DNA from: IMCC2047 sp041395865
Lineage (GTDB): Bacteria; Pseudomonadota; Gammaproteobacteria; Pseudomonadales; IMCC2047
NCBI GenBank assembly: GCA_041395865.1
Contig: JAWKZQ010000016.1
Span: 1 to 54,316, forward strand
Reading direction: 5' to 3'
DNA length: 54,316 bases
A program made the translations under genes and the position numbers. This document shows, piece after piece, positions 19,401 through 28,028 of the stretch. The notes under the pieces are model-generated. The model saw only the letters and a list, made by a program, of their open reading frames with translations, did no database searches and was not told the DNA's origin. Each line of letters begins with the position of its first letter. The first letter of the stretch is position 1.

Positions 19401-21348
19401 GGACAAAGGCTTTAGTGAAGACATCACGGAGGGATTTGGCATCCAGCGATTCGCCCGAGGTGTACTGCAGGCTGAAATCATGCTTCCATACCACGACCCC
19501 ATCGTCATCAATAATTTTATAAAGGTGTTCACCAAGTGTTTTTAGCCCCATGTTTTCGAAAATGGGAATAATGTCCGATAACGTCAGCTGCTCGTTGCGT
19601 TGATACAGCGCAAAGTGAGCGCGGTTTGCCGGTTCGCCATCACGCTGGTAGAACCACAAGGCCAGCGGCTTCTCCTCGCACAATGATTCCACGCGTTCCA
19701 CATCGCTGACTGCAATCGACGGTGTAAAGTCGTCGCGGTAGCTGAGCGGGAATGCATGACGGTATCGCTGTGCATAGGCCGTTCCCCTTTCGTCGCCGTA
19801 CTCGTCGATCAATCCCTGGACCAAATCGTCCTGCCAGGAACGAGTGACCTTAATAATGGCCCGCTCCAGCGTTCCCACATCATACTCAAGCGTTTCCTCC
19901 GGGTTGGTACGCAGCACAAAATGCGTTCGCACCAGTGCTGACGAGCCGAAATAGGTGGAAAACTCCACGTTAAGCGCGCGGAAGGTATGACAGAGAATAT
20001 CCTGAATTTTTTTACGGATTTCAGAATCGTAAATATCCCGCGGCATATACACCAGGCAGGAAACAAACTTGCCGAAGTGATCGCGGCGCACGAACAGGCG
20101 CGTTTGCTGCCGTTCTTTAATCTGGGCAATTGCCGTGGTGGTTTTGAAGAGCTCATCGAGATCCGTTTTAAAGAGCTCCTCGCGAGGAAAGGTTTCCAGT
20201 ACCCGCAGCAAATCCTTACCGCCGTGGGTGAAAGGATACAAGCCGGAGCGGCGCATAACCGCATCGACTTTATTACGTAAAATCGGAATATTCCGGGTTT
20301 TTTCGGTGAACACGGCTAACGTGTAAAGTCCGAGGAAACCACACTCACCCACTACATTGCCCTGCTTGTCGAACTGGCGGATAGCAATGTAATCGGGATA
20401 AACCGGCCGGTGCACCCGGGACAGGGTGCCGGAAGTGGCAAAAGTAAGCAGTCGTTTTTCCGTGAGATAGTTACGAACGTCCGGCTGCAGGGTATCCACA
20501 AATTTGTCGCGGGTTGATTCGGAACGTAGTTTAAACAGTCCCAATTCCGTCTTGTTCACATGCCGAATCACGGAACGGCCCGCTTTCTTGCCGACCTTGT
20601 ATTCTTTATAACCCAGAAAAGTAAAATTGCCTTCGGTAAGCCAGTTCAGGTAAGCAATGGCTTCGTTAACCTCCTCCTCAGGAAGCGGTGGCGGATTATG
20701 TTTTAGGGTATTGATGATCGACTGGATGCGTCCTTCCATGTCGCCGAAGTCACCGACCACGGCGCGAACATCGCTGAGCACATCCTGGATTTCATCAATC
20801 AGCGCTTTCAGTTGCTTCTCACCCGCAATAAGATCGATCTCAAAAAACATGAAGGCTTCGGTTTGATAGTCCTTGAGATCGATGGCGCAACCCTGGTCAT
20901 AGTCGCATTTATCGCGTTTCTTGAGTTTGCCGGCACGGGTTCGCTGCGCCTGGTAAACCAGGCTCTGTACCGAGTGGATGGTTAACTGGCGGGAAGCCAG
21001 GTGCATTCGCACGGAGTCCACCAGGAAAGGCATGCCGCGCTGCAGCAGCATCACCACCGTGTGCTGAGACTTGAGGGCGATATCCGGGTCAGGATTAATA
21101 ATTTCGATTTTGGGAATACGATCTTCACCCGACTCAAAAGTCTGGATAAAGCGCCAGCCGCTATGAATCCGGCTGAACACCTCATCAACCGACTTCCCTG
21201 CCAAATCATCGGTTGGCACATTATGCAAATAATCGCTGGCAAAGGCTTTCATCGCCTCCTGTTCAGCCTTCTTCAAACGCTTTTGAATCAACGCCTCGAG
21301 CTGCTGAATCCACAGCTTTTTATCGCTTGCCATAGTGCTGATTGTCAC
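16453..21348 (-). CDS. gdhB: NAD-specific glutamate dehydrogenase, large (180 kDa) type
   Basis: The product is about 1631 residues, the size of the pseudomonad/Streptomyces large NAD-GDH. A long N-terminal part (about 1-720) carries ACT-like regulatory segments. The catalytic domain follows, with LRGGKVARGGLRWSDR, QQVKNPVIVPVGAKGGFV (substrate-binding Lys region), and the NAD part FTVVGIGGMAGDVFGNGML (about 1000-1020), then a long C-terminal extension. It deaminates glutamate to 2-oxoglutarate and ammonia using NAD+, a catabolic role. The start is taken as GTG 21348, which has AAGGGG about 10 nt upstream; ATG 21333 is an alternative. It is co-transcribed with the DUF2835 gene and divergent from 5-oxoprolinase, whose product is glutamate, a metabolically sensible neighbour. 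Confidence 0.93.
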   Translation of the reverse strand: MTISTMASDKKLWIQQLEALIQKRLKKAEQEAMKAFASDYLHNVPTDDLAGKSVDEVFSRIHSGWRFIQTFESGEDRIPKIEIINPDPDIALKSQHTVVMLLQRGMPFLVDSVRMHLASRQLTIHSVQSLVYQAQRTRAGKLKKRDKCDYDQGCAIDLKDYQTEAFMFFEIDLIAGEKQLKALIDEIQDVLSDVRAVVGDFGDMEGRIQSIINTLKHNPPPLPEEEVNEAIAYLNWLTEGNFTFLGYKEYKVGKKAGRSVIRHVNKTELGLFKLRSESTRDKFVDTLQPDVRNYLTEKRLLTFATSGTLSRVHRPVYPDYIAIRQFDKQGNVVGECGFLGLYTLAVFTEKTRNIPILRNKVDAVMRRSGLYPFTHGGKDLLRVLETFPREELFKTDLDELFKTTTAIAQIKERQQTRLFVRRDHFGKFVSCLVYMPRDIYDSEIRKKIQDILCHTFRALNVEFSTYFGSSALVRTHFVLRTNPEETLEYDVGTLERAIIKVTRSWQDDLVQGLIDEYGDERGTAYAQRYRHAFPLSYRDDFTPSIAVSDVERVESLCEEKPLALWFYQRDGEPANRAHFALYQRNEQLTLSDIIPIFENMGLKTLGEHLYKIIDDDGVVVWKHDFSLQYTSGESLDAKSLRDVFTKAFVRVWHDNASNDAFNKLVLALGLNWREVSYLRACAHYLKQIRLGFSQAYYADTLLRYPAMTMALVHHFNTKFDPQLALSIPERTTQLMELEQAYMKLLDEVQSLSEDRVLRNYLHLNKAMLRTNFFQPGSDGKLKKYFSFKIDPRQLPNIPLPRPMYEVFVYSNRVEGVHLRGGKVARGGLRWSDRVEDYRTEVLGLVKAQQVKNPVIVPVGAKGGFVAQRAQGITDREQYLKEGITCYRIFIRGLLDITDNLKSGEVLPPPEVIRYDGDDPYLVVAADKGTATFSDIANELAGRYDFWLGDAFASGGSQGYDHKGMGITAKGAWVSVQRHFRERGVDIQNTDFTVVGIGGMAGDVFGNGMLLSRHIQLVAAFDHMNVFIDPNPNPEESFKERERLFKIGHVGWDDYNAELISKGGGVFSRAAKSIQITPEMQARFDISETSLTPSELINRVLKAPVDLLWNGGIGTYVKASTETHDDVGDRANDSLRINGCELRAKVAGEGGNLGMTQLGRIEYAQSGGAVNTDAVDNVGGVDCSDHEVNIKILLNEVVTEGKLTEKRRNNLLERMTDEVSALVLRNSYCQTRSLSIAQSLAVSHGDELRRFIVGLEERGRLDRELEFLPPEEELMARLSQGQGLTRPELAVVLAYAKSELKDVLAKSNIADDEYLAKQVVTAFPATLEQQYPSYLHAHRLRREIVATEYANEMVNYMGITYVHRMMEATGATAGQVVQAYTAARQIFGMLPLWKSVEALDYKVPAALQIRMMKRIMRMVRHASRWLLQQRYENVSTQELIQHFAPGVVTLENSLEKFLCGDLAKLWNANQAEFKEAGVPAALAKQVASTDELYFALNMVDVSNRTGHSVEQVAGVFFNLISHLDLHRFRQAVSRIDVVNIWHSKVRDVFRDDVDRQLCILTESVLQFEGAPDKPADKVSYWLEAQSKQLARWQEIQKALRELETGDGDISMYTVAIRELVEFGRSTNTALEN

Positions 21349-21496
21349 GAACGATTCCCCTTAACGATTTAATGAAGCTCTGCCTAAGCCACAGAGTTCC
21401 CTTTTTTGTTATCCCGAATTAACGCAGGAAAGCTGCTACAATAACGCACTTTCCGGCATCATCTGAATAACTCAAATCAATTATTTTTTTATCTTT

Positions 21497-24400
21497 ATGA
21501 CCGAACAGGCTCTCTGGCAATTCTGGATCGACCGCGGCGGCACATTCACCGACATCGTCGCTTTCACCCCCGACGGCGAGTACCGCACCCATAAACTCCT
21601 GTCTGAAAACCCCGAACGTTACAGGGACGCGGCATTGCAGGGCATTCGCGACCTGCTGGGCCTGGACAGTGGCGCAGCCATTCCGGCCGAGCGGATTCAC
21701 TCCGTCAAAATGGGCACCACCGTTGCCACCAATGCCCTGTTGGAACGGAAAGGCACTCCCACTGCCCTGGTGATCACCCAGGGCTTTGGTGACGCGCTGC
21801 GCATTGCCTACCAAAACCGTCCTCGCCTGTTTGACCTGAACATTAAATTGCCCGAGTTACTCTATTGTGACGTCATTGAAGCGAAGGAACGGTTCGGCGC
21901 CAAAGGCGAGCTGGTCACCCCGCTGGATGAGGTGCAGGCAAGACAGGACCTGACCAAGCTTTACAGCAAGGGTATTCGTTCCGTGGCCATTGTCCTGATG
22001 CATGGCTATCGTTATCCAAAGCATGAGCGCCGCCTGGCTGAAATAGCCAGTGAGATCGGCTTTACCCAAATCAGCGTCAGTCACGAAGTGAGCCCGCTGA
22101 TGAAGCTGGTGAGCCGCGGCGATACCACCGTTGTGGATGCTTACCTGTCCCCCATTCTCCGTCACTACATCGACCAGGTAGCTGTTGCGCTGGGAAACAC
22201 CCAGCTAATGTTCATGCAATCGAATGGCGGACTGGTAAATGCCGATTATTTCCAGGGCAAGGACAGCATTCTCTCCGGCCCGGCCGGCGGAATTGTCGGC
22301 GCCGTAAAAACCTGTCAGGCAGCCGGCCACCCAAACATTATTGGTTTCGACATGGGCGGCACGTCGACGGACGTTTCACATTTTAATGGCGAATACGAAC
22401 GTACCTTCAACTCCCTGGTTGCCGGTGTACGGATGCGTGCGCCCATGATGCAGATACACACCGTTGCGGCCGGCGGCGGCTCGATCCTGCATTTTGACGG
22501 CAGTCGCTTTCGGGTTGGCCCGGACTCTGCCGGCGCCAATCCGGGTCCGGCCTGTTATCGCCGCGGCGGCCCACTGACAATCACTGACTGCAACCTGATG
22601 CTCGGCAAGCTGAATGCTGAGCATTTCCCCAAAGTGTTCGGCCCGAACAGCGACCTACCCCTGGACAAAGCGGTTGTCGTAGAAAAATTCCAGGTGCTGG
22701 CCAACGACATCAAGCAGGCCACGGGTCGTGAAATGACGGCCACGGAAGTGGCGGAAGGCTTTTTGAAAATTGCCGTGGACAATATGGCTAACGCCATCAA
22801 GGAAATTTCCACACAGCGCGGCTATGACATCAGCCACTACACACTCTGCTGCTTCGGTGGTGCCGGCGGCCAGCATGCCTGCCGTGTTGCCGACGCCCTG
22901 GGCATGAAAAAGGTCATACTCCACCCCATGGCCGGCGTTTTATCGGCCTACGGCATGGGGCTGGCAGACTTTCGTACCCTGCACCAGCATAGCGTGGAAG
23001 CCCCCCTCAACCAGTCTGCCGTCGAAGCGCTAGACCCGGTCATCGCAACGCTTTCCAGCCAGGGAAAGGAGGAAATACAGCGCCAGGGTATTAAACCGGA
23101 GGCCATTACCTATATCACCAAGGCACACATCAAATACCAGGGCACGGACACAGCGCTGCCGGTCATACTCACAGATGCCGACACAACAAAAGCCCGTTTC
23201 GAGGAGGCTCACCGCCAGCGCTATGGTTTCATCGTGCCCGATAAAGCGCTCATCATTGAATCACTCTCGATTGAAGTGATTGGCAAGGGACACAGCGAAA
23301 CCAGCCCGCCGCTGCCCGCCGAAGCCCCAAGCAAACAGCTTAAGAGCATTGGCGAAACAGACATCTTTACCGGCGCCAAGGCAGAAGCAGCCGCTATTTT
23401 CCAGCGTGCGCACATGCAACCGGGCGATAGCATCGAAGGCCCGGCCATGATCCTCGAAGCCACCGGCACCAATATCGTCGAAACAGGCTGGCAAGCGACA
23501 TTGAGCCAGCTTGGCAACCTGGAAATGGAGCGGGTTATTCCCCTTCCAAAGCGCACCGCTATCGGTACCGAGGTAGACCCGATCATGCTGGAGGTGTTCA
23601 ATAACCTCTTCATGTCGATTGCCGAACAAATGGGCTCAGTTCTGGAAAACACCAGCTACTCCGTCAATGTGAAGGAGCGCCTGGACTTTTCCTGCGCTAT
23701 TTTTGATAACCAGGGCGACCTGGTCGCCAACGCGCCCCATATGCCCGTGCACTTGGGTTCAATGGGCGCCAGCGTAAAAGCCGTGATCCGCGAACATGGC
23801 GACCAGATCGATCTCGACGACGTTTTTATCACCAACGCACCCTACAACGGCGGCACACATTTGCCTGATGTCACGGTTATCACGCCCGTTTTCGACCCGG
23901 CCGGCACAGGCATTCTTTTCTACGTAGCCTCGCGTGGCCACCATGCCGATATCGGCGGTATCAGCCCCGGCTCCATGCCCCCCAACAGTGTCAGCGTCGA
24001 AGAGGAAGGCATCCTGTTCGATAATGTCAAACTGGTCCAGCAGGGTCAGTTCCGGGAAACCGCCATCCGCACCCTGCTTGGCAGCGGTCCTTACCCAGCC
24101 CGTAACCCTGACCAGAATATCGCAGACCTTAAAGCCCAGATTGCAGCCAACGAAAAAGGCGTGCAGGAAATGTGGCGCATGATCAATCAGTTTGGCCAGC
24201 ACGTCGTCATGGCCTACATGGAGCATGTGCAACGCAATGCCGAGGAAGCGGTGCGCCGCGTGATTGACCGGCTGGAAAACGGTCGCTTCAGCTACCGGAT
24301 TGATGACCTGGCTACCATTAAAGTGGATATCCGGGTCGACCGGAAAAACCGCAGCGCCACGGTGGATTTCAGCGGCACATCCGAGCAACTGGCCAGTAAT

Positions 24401-25102
24401 TTCAACGCCCCCTCTGCGGTTTGCTATGCGGCCGTGTTGTACGTTTTCCGCACGCTGGTGGAAGACGACATCCCCATGAACCAGGGATGCCTGAAGCCGC
24501 TGAATATCATCATCCCGGAGGGTTCCATGCTGAACCCGAGCTACCCGGCTGCCGTGGTGGCCGGCAATGTGGAAACCTCCCAATGGATCACCAATGCCCT
24601 CTATGGCGCACTCGGCATTGTGGGAGCCGCCCAGGGCACCATGAACAACTTTACCTTTGGCAACGATCAATACCAATATTATGAAACGATCAGTGGCGGC
24701 ACAGGAGCAGGCCCGGATTTCGACGGCGCCAGTGCTGTCCAGTCGCATATGACCAACTCTCGCCTCACCGATCCGGAAGTGCTGGAATGGCGTTTCCCGG
24801 TTCGCGTCGATAGTTTTGCCATTCGCAAAAATTCAGGCGGAGACGGCCTGCATAGCGGTGGTGACGGAGTGATACGTCGCATCGAATTCCTGCAGGACAT
24901 GTCAGCCGCCATTCTGTCATCCCATCGCAGCACCCGCCCCTTTGGGATGGCGGGAGGCAACCCCGGCAAAGCCGGCAGGAACTATGTCGAGCGCCGTGAT
25001 GGTCATCGGGAAGCGCTTCGGGCAACCGAACAAACCCACATGCAGCCCGGGGACATTTTCGTCATAAAAACTCCCGGAGGCGGTGGCTACGGAGCCGCTT
25101 AG
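21497..25102 (+). CDS. 5-oxoprolinase / hydantoinase AB family protein
   Basis: The product has 1201 residues and is a fusion of hydantoinase A and B halves as in ATP-dependent 5-oxoprolinase. The A half contains DRGGTFTDIVA at residues 12-22, MGTTVATNALLERKG, and the actin-like ATPase motif GFDMGGTSTDVS (about 284-295). The B half starts near residue 695 (DPIMLEVFNNLF) and contains NAPYNGGTHLPDVT and the late GAGPDFDGASAVQSHMTNSR region (split: GAGPDFDGAS, AVQSHMTNSR). Expected reaction: 5-oxoproline + ATP to glutamate. It is close in length to eukaryotic OPLAH. A hydantoin substrate cannot be excluded. It heads a same-strand cassette with the prenyltransferase 26 bp downstream. Confidence 0.9.
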   Translation: MTEQALWQFWIDRGGTFTDIVAFTPDGEYRTHKLLSENPERYRDAALQGIRDLLGLDSGAAIPAERIHSVKMGTTVATNALLERKGTPTALVITQGFGDALRIAYQNRPRLFDLNIKLPELLYCDVIEAKERFGAKGELVTPLDEVQARQDLTKLYSKGIRSVAIVLMHGYRYPKHERRLAEIASEIGFTQISVSHEVSPLMKLVSRGDTTVVDAYLSPILRHYIDQVAVALGNTQLMFMQSNGGLVNADYFQGKDSILSGPAGGIVGAVKTCQAAGHPNIIGFDMGGTSTDVSHFNGEYERTFNSLVAGVRMRAPMMQIHTVAAGGGSILHFDGSRFRVGPDSAGANPGPACYRRGGPLTITDCNLMLGKLNAEHFPKVFGPNSDLPLDKAVVVEKFQVLANDIKQATGREMTATEVAEGFLKIAVDNMANAIKEISTQRGYDISHYTLCCFGGAGGQHACRVADALGMKKVILHPMAGVLSAYGMGLADFRTLHQHSVEAPLNQSAVEALDPVIATLSSQGKEEIQRQGIKPEAITYITKAHIKYQGTDTALPVILTDADTTKARFEEAHRQRYGFIVPDKALIIESLSIEVIGKGHSETSPPLPAEAPSKQLKSIGETDIFTGAKAEAAAIFQRAHMQPGDSIEGPAMILEATGTNIVETGWQATLSQLGNLEMERVIPLPKRTAIGTEVDPIMLEVFNNLFMSIAEQMGSVLENTSYSVNVKERLDFSCAIFDNQGDLVANAPHMPVHLGSMGASVKAVIREHGDQIDLDDVFITNAPYNGGTHLPDVTVITPVFDPAGTGILFYVASRGHHADIGGISPGSMPPNSVSVEEEGILFDNVKLVQQGQFRETAIRTLLGSGPYPARNPDQNIADLKAQIAANEKGVQEMWRMINQFGQHVVMAYMEHVQRNAEEAVRRVIDRLENGRFSYRIDDLATIKVDIRVDRKNRSATVDFSGTSEQLASNFNAPSAVCYAAVLYVFRTLVEDDIPMNQGCLKPLNIIIPEGSMLNPSYPAAVVAGNVETSQWITNALYGALGIVGAAQGTMNNFTFGNDQYQYYETISGGTGAGPDFDGASAVQSHMTNSRLTDPEVLEWRFPVRVDSFAIRKNSGGDGLHSGGDGVIRRIEFLQDMSAAILSSHRSTRPFGMAGGNPGKAGRNYVERRDGHREALRATEQTHMQPGDIFVIKTPGGGGYGAA

Positions 25103-25128
25103 CACTCAAAGCAACAGACGCTTTAGTC

Positions 25129-25977
25129 ATGTCGGATAAAACGGATTTTCTCAACGCATTACGCCCCTTTTCGCTGATCGTCGCCCTGGCTACCTGTGGC
25201 CTGGGCATCAGCCTGGCTATGCGTGACGGTTTCCATCACCCGACCCTTGCCGCCCTGATTATTATCACCGGCCTCCTCCTGCAGGCCGGGGTCAACCTGA
25301 TTAACGACCACCGGGATCTCATCGAGCGAAGGCTTCCCTTTTCCAGGCAGCGGGCGATACGACGCAATACAAGAATCGGTTGGCTCGCCATTATCCTGGC
25401 CACCCTTGTTGGCTTTTATTTCGTCAGCATCAGAGGCTGGCCATTGCTGCTACTGGGTCTTCTCGGCGTGCTCGGCGCCTGGGGATATACCGGAGGAAAG
25501 ATCAATTACAAGGCGCGCGGGCTGGGCATTCCGCTGGTATTTCTGTTGATGGGGCTTCTGTTAGTCGGCGGCGCCTATTACACGATCTCCGGCACCTATC
25601 ATTGGCACGTGCTGTGGCTTTCCGTCCCCTTCAGCCTGCTATCAGCCCTGTTGCTGCTCAGCAATGAACTGCGCGATTATGAGCAGGATCGAGCAGCCGG
25701 CATCCAAACCCTGACCGTTAGGCTGGGCTACAACAGCGGCGTAAAACTTTATTTCACGCTTGTCATCTCCCTGTATCTTTTCAGTGCTTTGCTTTACCTG
25801 GCGGACTTGTTACCGGGATTGCTGTGCCTCGTTTTATCAGCCCCCGCCTTGATCGCCCCCTTAAAACTCTTGCGTAAACCCTGGCCTGAGCGAACCCGGC
25901 TGACACCCCTGACCGGGCGTCACTATGCCATCTACAGCGGCATATTCCTGGCAACAATCTGGTTTTCTTTGCCTTAA
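25129..25977 (+). CDS. UbiA-type (MenA-like) prenyltransferase family protein
   Basis: The product has 282 residues and eight to nine hydrophobic segments. Two Asp-rich motifs place it in the UbiA superfamily: NLINDHRD (about residues 62-69) and NELRDYEQDRAAG (about 183-195), each where Mg2+-prenyl diphosphate is bound. The order and spacing resemble MenA more than UbiA. The acceptor is unknown, and nothing else in the window suggests menaquinone synthesis. It lies 26 bp after 5-oxoprolinase and 32 bp before the BASS transporter, so it belongs to that operon by position. Confidence 0.8.
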   Translation: MSDKTDFLNALRPFSLIVALATCGLGISLAMRDGFHHPTLAALIIITGLLLQAGVNLINDHRDLIERRLPFSRQRAIRRNTRIGWLAIILATLVGFYFVSIRGWPLLLLGLLGVLGAWGYTGGKINYKARGLGIPLVFLLMGLLLVGGAYYTISGTYHWHVLWLSVPFSLLSALLLLSNELRDYEQDRAAGIQTLTVRLGYNSGVKLYFTLVISLYLFSALLYLADLLPGLLCLVLSAPALIAPLKLLRKPWPERTRLTPLTGRHYAIYSGIFLATIWFSLP

Positions 25978-26009
25978 GAAAAATAACATCCCTGGCGCGA
26001 GCGAAAAGC

Positions 26010-26882
26010 ATGAACGCGGATATTCTGTTAGCCGTTATCTTACCCATCACCCTTTTTTGCATCATGCTCGGCATGGGCACCCGGTTAACCTTGAAGGATT
26101 TTAGGGTGCTGCTGCAAAATCCGGCCAGCATGCTGGTTGGCGTCCTGTCCCAGATGCTGTTATTACCCTTAGTTGCGCTGGCGCTGCTCTACCCATTAAA
26201 CCTGCCCTTCGAAATTTTTGCCGGCTTTATCATCCTTGCACTGAGCCCCGGCGGTACCACCTCGAATATGTTTTCCTACCTGGCAAAGGGCAATCTGGCG
26301 CTCTCGGTTTCCCTAACGGCCTTTATCAGCCTGGTAACGCCCGTCAGCATTCCATTGATAGCCGGCTGGTTTCTGGGTTCCCAGCTTGGCCAAAGTACAG
26401 GCATCGAACTGCCCTTCCTGAAAACCCTGATCAAACTGGCATTGGTGACACTTTTTCCCGTCGCCGTTGGCATGCTATTACGACACTACCAACAGGCATT
26501 TTGCCTGCGTAACGAATTCTGGATTACCCGCATTCCCCTCGCCATGTTGCTGCTGGTAATTACCGGAATTATCCTGCAAAACAGGCAGCAAATGCCCGAT
26601 TTCATTGCACAGACAGGTATCCCTGCTTTATTACTGGCAAGCCTTGCCCTACTGGCGGGTTACTGGTTTGCCCGCTGCCTGAAAAGGAGCAAAGCCGACA
26701 GCCGCACCATTGCCATTGAGACAGCCATCCAGAATGGCGGAACGGCGATCCTGGTGACCGGCACGATCCTGCAAAACCCGGCAATGACCGTTGCCCCCGT
26801 GATGTACGGCATCCTGATGTTAGTCCCTGTATTTTTATACCTGCTCTGGTTGCGAGTAAGACGGCCGGAGCCCGCCTCCTGA
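26010..26882 (+). CDS. Bile acid:sodium symporter (BASS) family transporter
   Basis: The product has 290 residues and is highly hydrophobic with about ten membrane segments. The conserved SBF/BASS block LALSPGGTTSNMFSYLAKGN (about residues 77-96) and the later AIETAIQNGGTAILV (Na+ site region, about 230-245) are clear. Family members move organic acids with Na+; the substrate here could be a pyroglutamate-like or other acid, but that is inference from neighbours only. It is third in the same-strand cassette. Confidence 0.88.
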   Translation: MNADILLAVILPITLFCIMLGMGTRLTLKDFRVLLQNPASMLVGVLSQMLLLPLVALALLYPLNLPFEIFAGFIILALSPGGTTSNMFSYLAKGNLALSVSLTAFISLVTPVSIPLIAGWFLGSQLGQSTGIELPFLKTLIKLALVTLFPVAVGMLLRHYQQAFCLRNEFWITRIPLAMLLLVITGIILQNRQQMPDFIAQTGIPALLLASLALLAGYWFARCLKRSKADSRTIAIETAIQNGGTAILVTGTILQNPAMTVAPVMYGILMLVPVFLYLLWLRVRRPEPAS

Positions 26883-26972
26883 AAACCAGCTTCCCAGCCT
26901 GGGTGGACAGTGCCTGAAAATGCTGCCTAAAATTACAGAACAGTGCTAGAGTGCTCACAAGATAATTAACCA

Positions 26973-27833
26973 ATGCCCGCCATGTCGAAGACAAAAAAAC
27001 AAGCCGGTCTACTGCGCATTGCCGATGTCGCCCGCCTTTGCGGCGTTAGCCCTTCAACCATTCGCTTCTGGGAGCAGCACGGGCTGATCCAGCCCGAATA
27101 CACCGAAAGCGGCCACCGTGTTTATCACGAAGAGCACCTCGAAGCCGTCCGGGATATACAGCGACTGCGGGTGGTCCAGGGCCTAAGCCTTACAGCCATT
27201 CGTAGCCTGCGCGCACGACAAACCAGCTTGAAGCCCGATGCAGGGCTAACAGCCCCCTCCACCGCACCAGTAAACACAGGTGCCGGCATCGGCCCCCGGC
27301 TCAGGGCGCTTCGTAAAAAGAAAGGGTTAAGCCTGCGAGAGGTTGCGGCTGAAACCGGCCTGGCGGCGTCCCTGATTAGCACGCTTGAACGCACCTCAAT
27401 AGGTGCCTCTGCCGCCAGTGTTCACAAGCTGGCCGATTTCTTTGGCACCACGGCAACAGAATTAAGCGCTCCACAGAACATCAATAAACAATCAGCTGAC
27501 AACGGAGTCGTGCGGGCTGACGAGGCACGAATCATCCCCTTGTTAGGACCTGATATACGTATCGAGCAGCGCGGGCATCAGGGCACAATGATGGACTGCC
27601 AAAAATGGACACTGCAGCCCGGCGCCCAAAGCGAAGAGGCCTACTCCCACGAGGGCGAAGAGTTCATCTATGTACTGCGTGGGTTGCTGGAAATTAAGCT
27701 TGATGGCCACCAACGCCACCTGCTTTACCCCGGGGATAGTATCTACTTCGACAGTCATCGTATCCACTTCTGGCGAAACCCGGGCGACGAGGAAACGGTT
27801 TTGATTTGGGTTAATACGCCACCTACGTTCTAA
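26973..27833 (+). CDS. MerR-HTH + XRE-HTH + cupin transcriptional regulator
   Basis: The product has 286 residues with three domains. Residues about 14-80 are a MerR-type winged helix: LRIADVARLCGVSPSTIRFW followed by EQHGLI, then GHRVYHEEHLEAV. Residues about 108-165 are an XRE helix-turn-helix: LRALRKKKGLSLREVAAETG, then SLISTLERTSIGAS. Residues about 195-285 are a cupin: HEGEEFIYVLRGLLEIKLDG and LYPGDSIYFDSHRIHFWRNP. XRE+cupin proteins such as PuuR sense small metabolites; the extra MerR domain is the unusual part. Start ATG 26973, with ATG 26982 as an alternative; neither has a strong Shine-Dalgarno. A 90-bp gap after the transporter could hold its own promoter. It is the likely local regulator of the oxoprolinase cassette, by position. 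Confidence 0.85.
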   Translation: MPAMSKTKKQAGLLRIADVARLCGVSPSTIRFWEQHGLIQPEYTESGHRVYHEEHLEAVRDIQRLRVVQGLSLTAIRSLRARQTSLKPDAGLTAPSTAPVNTGAGIGPRLRALRKKKGLSLREVAAETGLAASLISTLERTSIGASAASVHKLADFFGTTATELSAPQNINKQSADNGVVRADEARIIPLLGPDIRIEQRGHQGTMMDCQKWTLQPGAQSEEAYSHEGEEFIYVLRGLLEIKLDGHQRHLLYPGDSIYFDSHRIHFWRNPGDEETVLIWVNTPPTF

Positions 27834-28028
27834 ATTCCGGCAAAGAATTCGATTGAAGCCTTAAATCAAGTATCCGGCCCTGCTCCAATCAACCTTATCA
27901 CTTCCAGGGTTGGCTTTACCCTACCGTGCTAGGGGTTATTAAAATATGCTTGCGATAAAATGAGCGCAACCCTATGATTTCAATGGCTTCGGCTTAAACA
28001 AAGCTTTCAAATTACACGGATCGTATCC

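Noticed and set aside
23759..24748. 329-codon ORF antisense to 5-oxoprolinase
   Set aside because: Shadow of a GC-rich real gene; no ribosome site or recognisable protein.
25129..25977. menA of a menaquinone pathway
   Set aside because: No other men gene is visible and the neighbours concern glutamate metabolism, so only the superfamily is stated.
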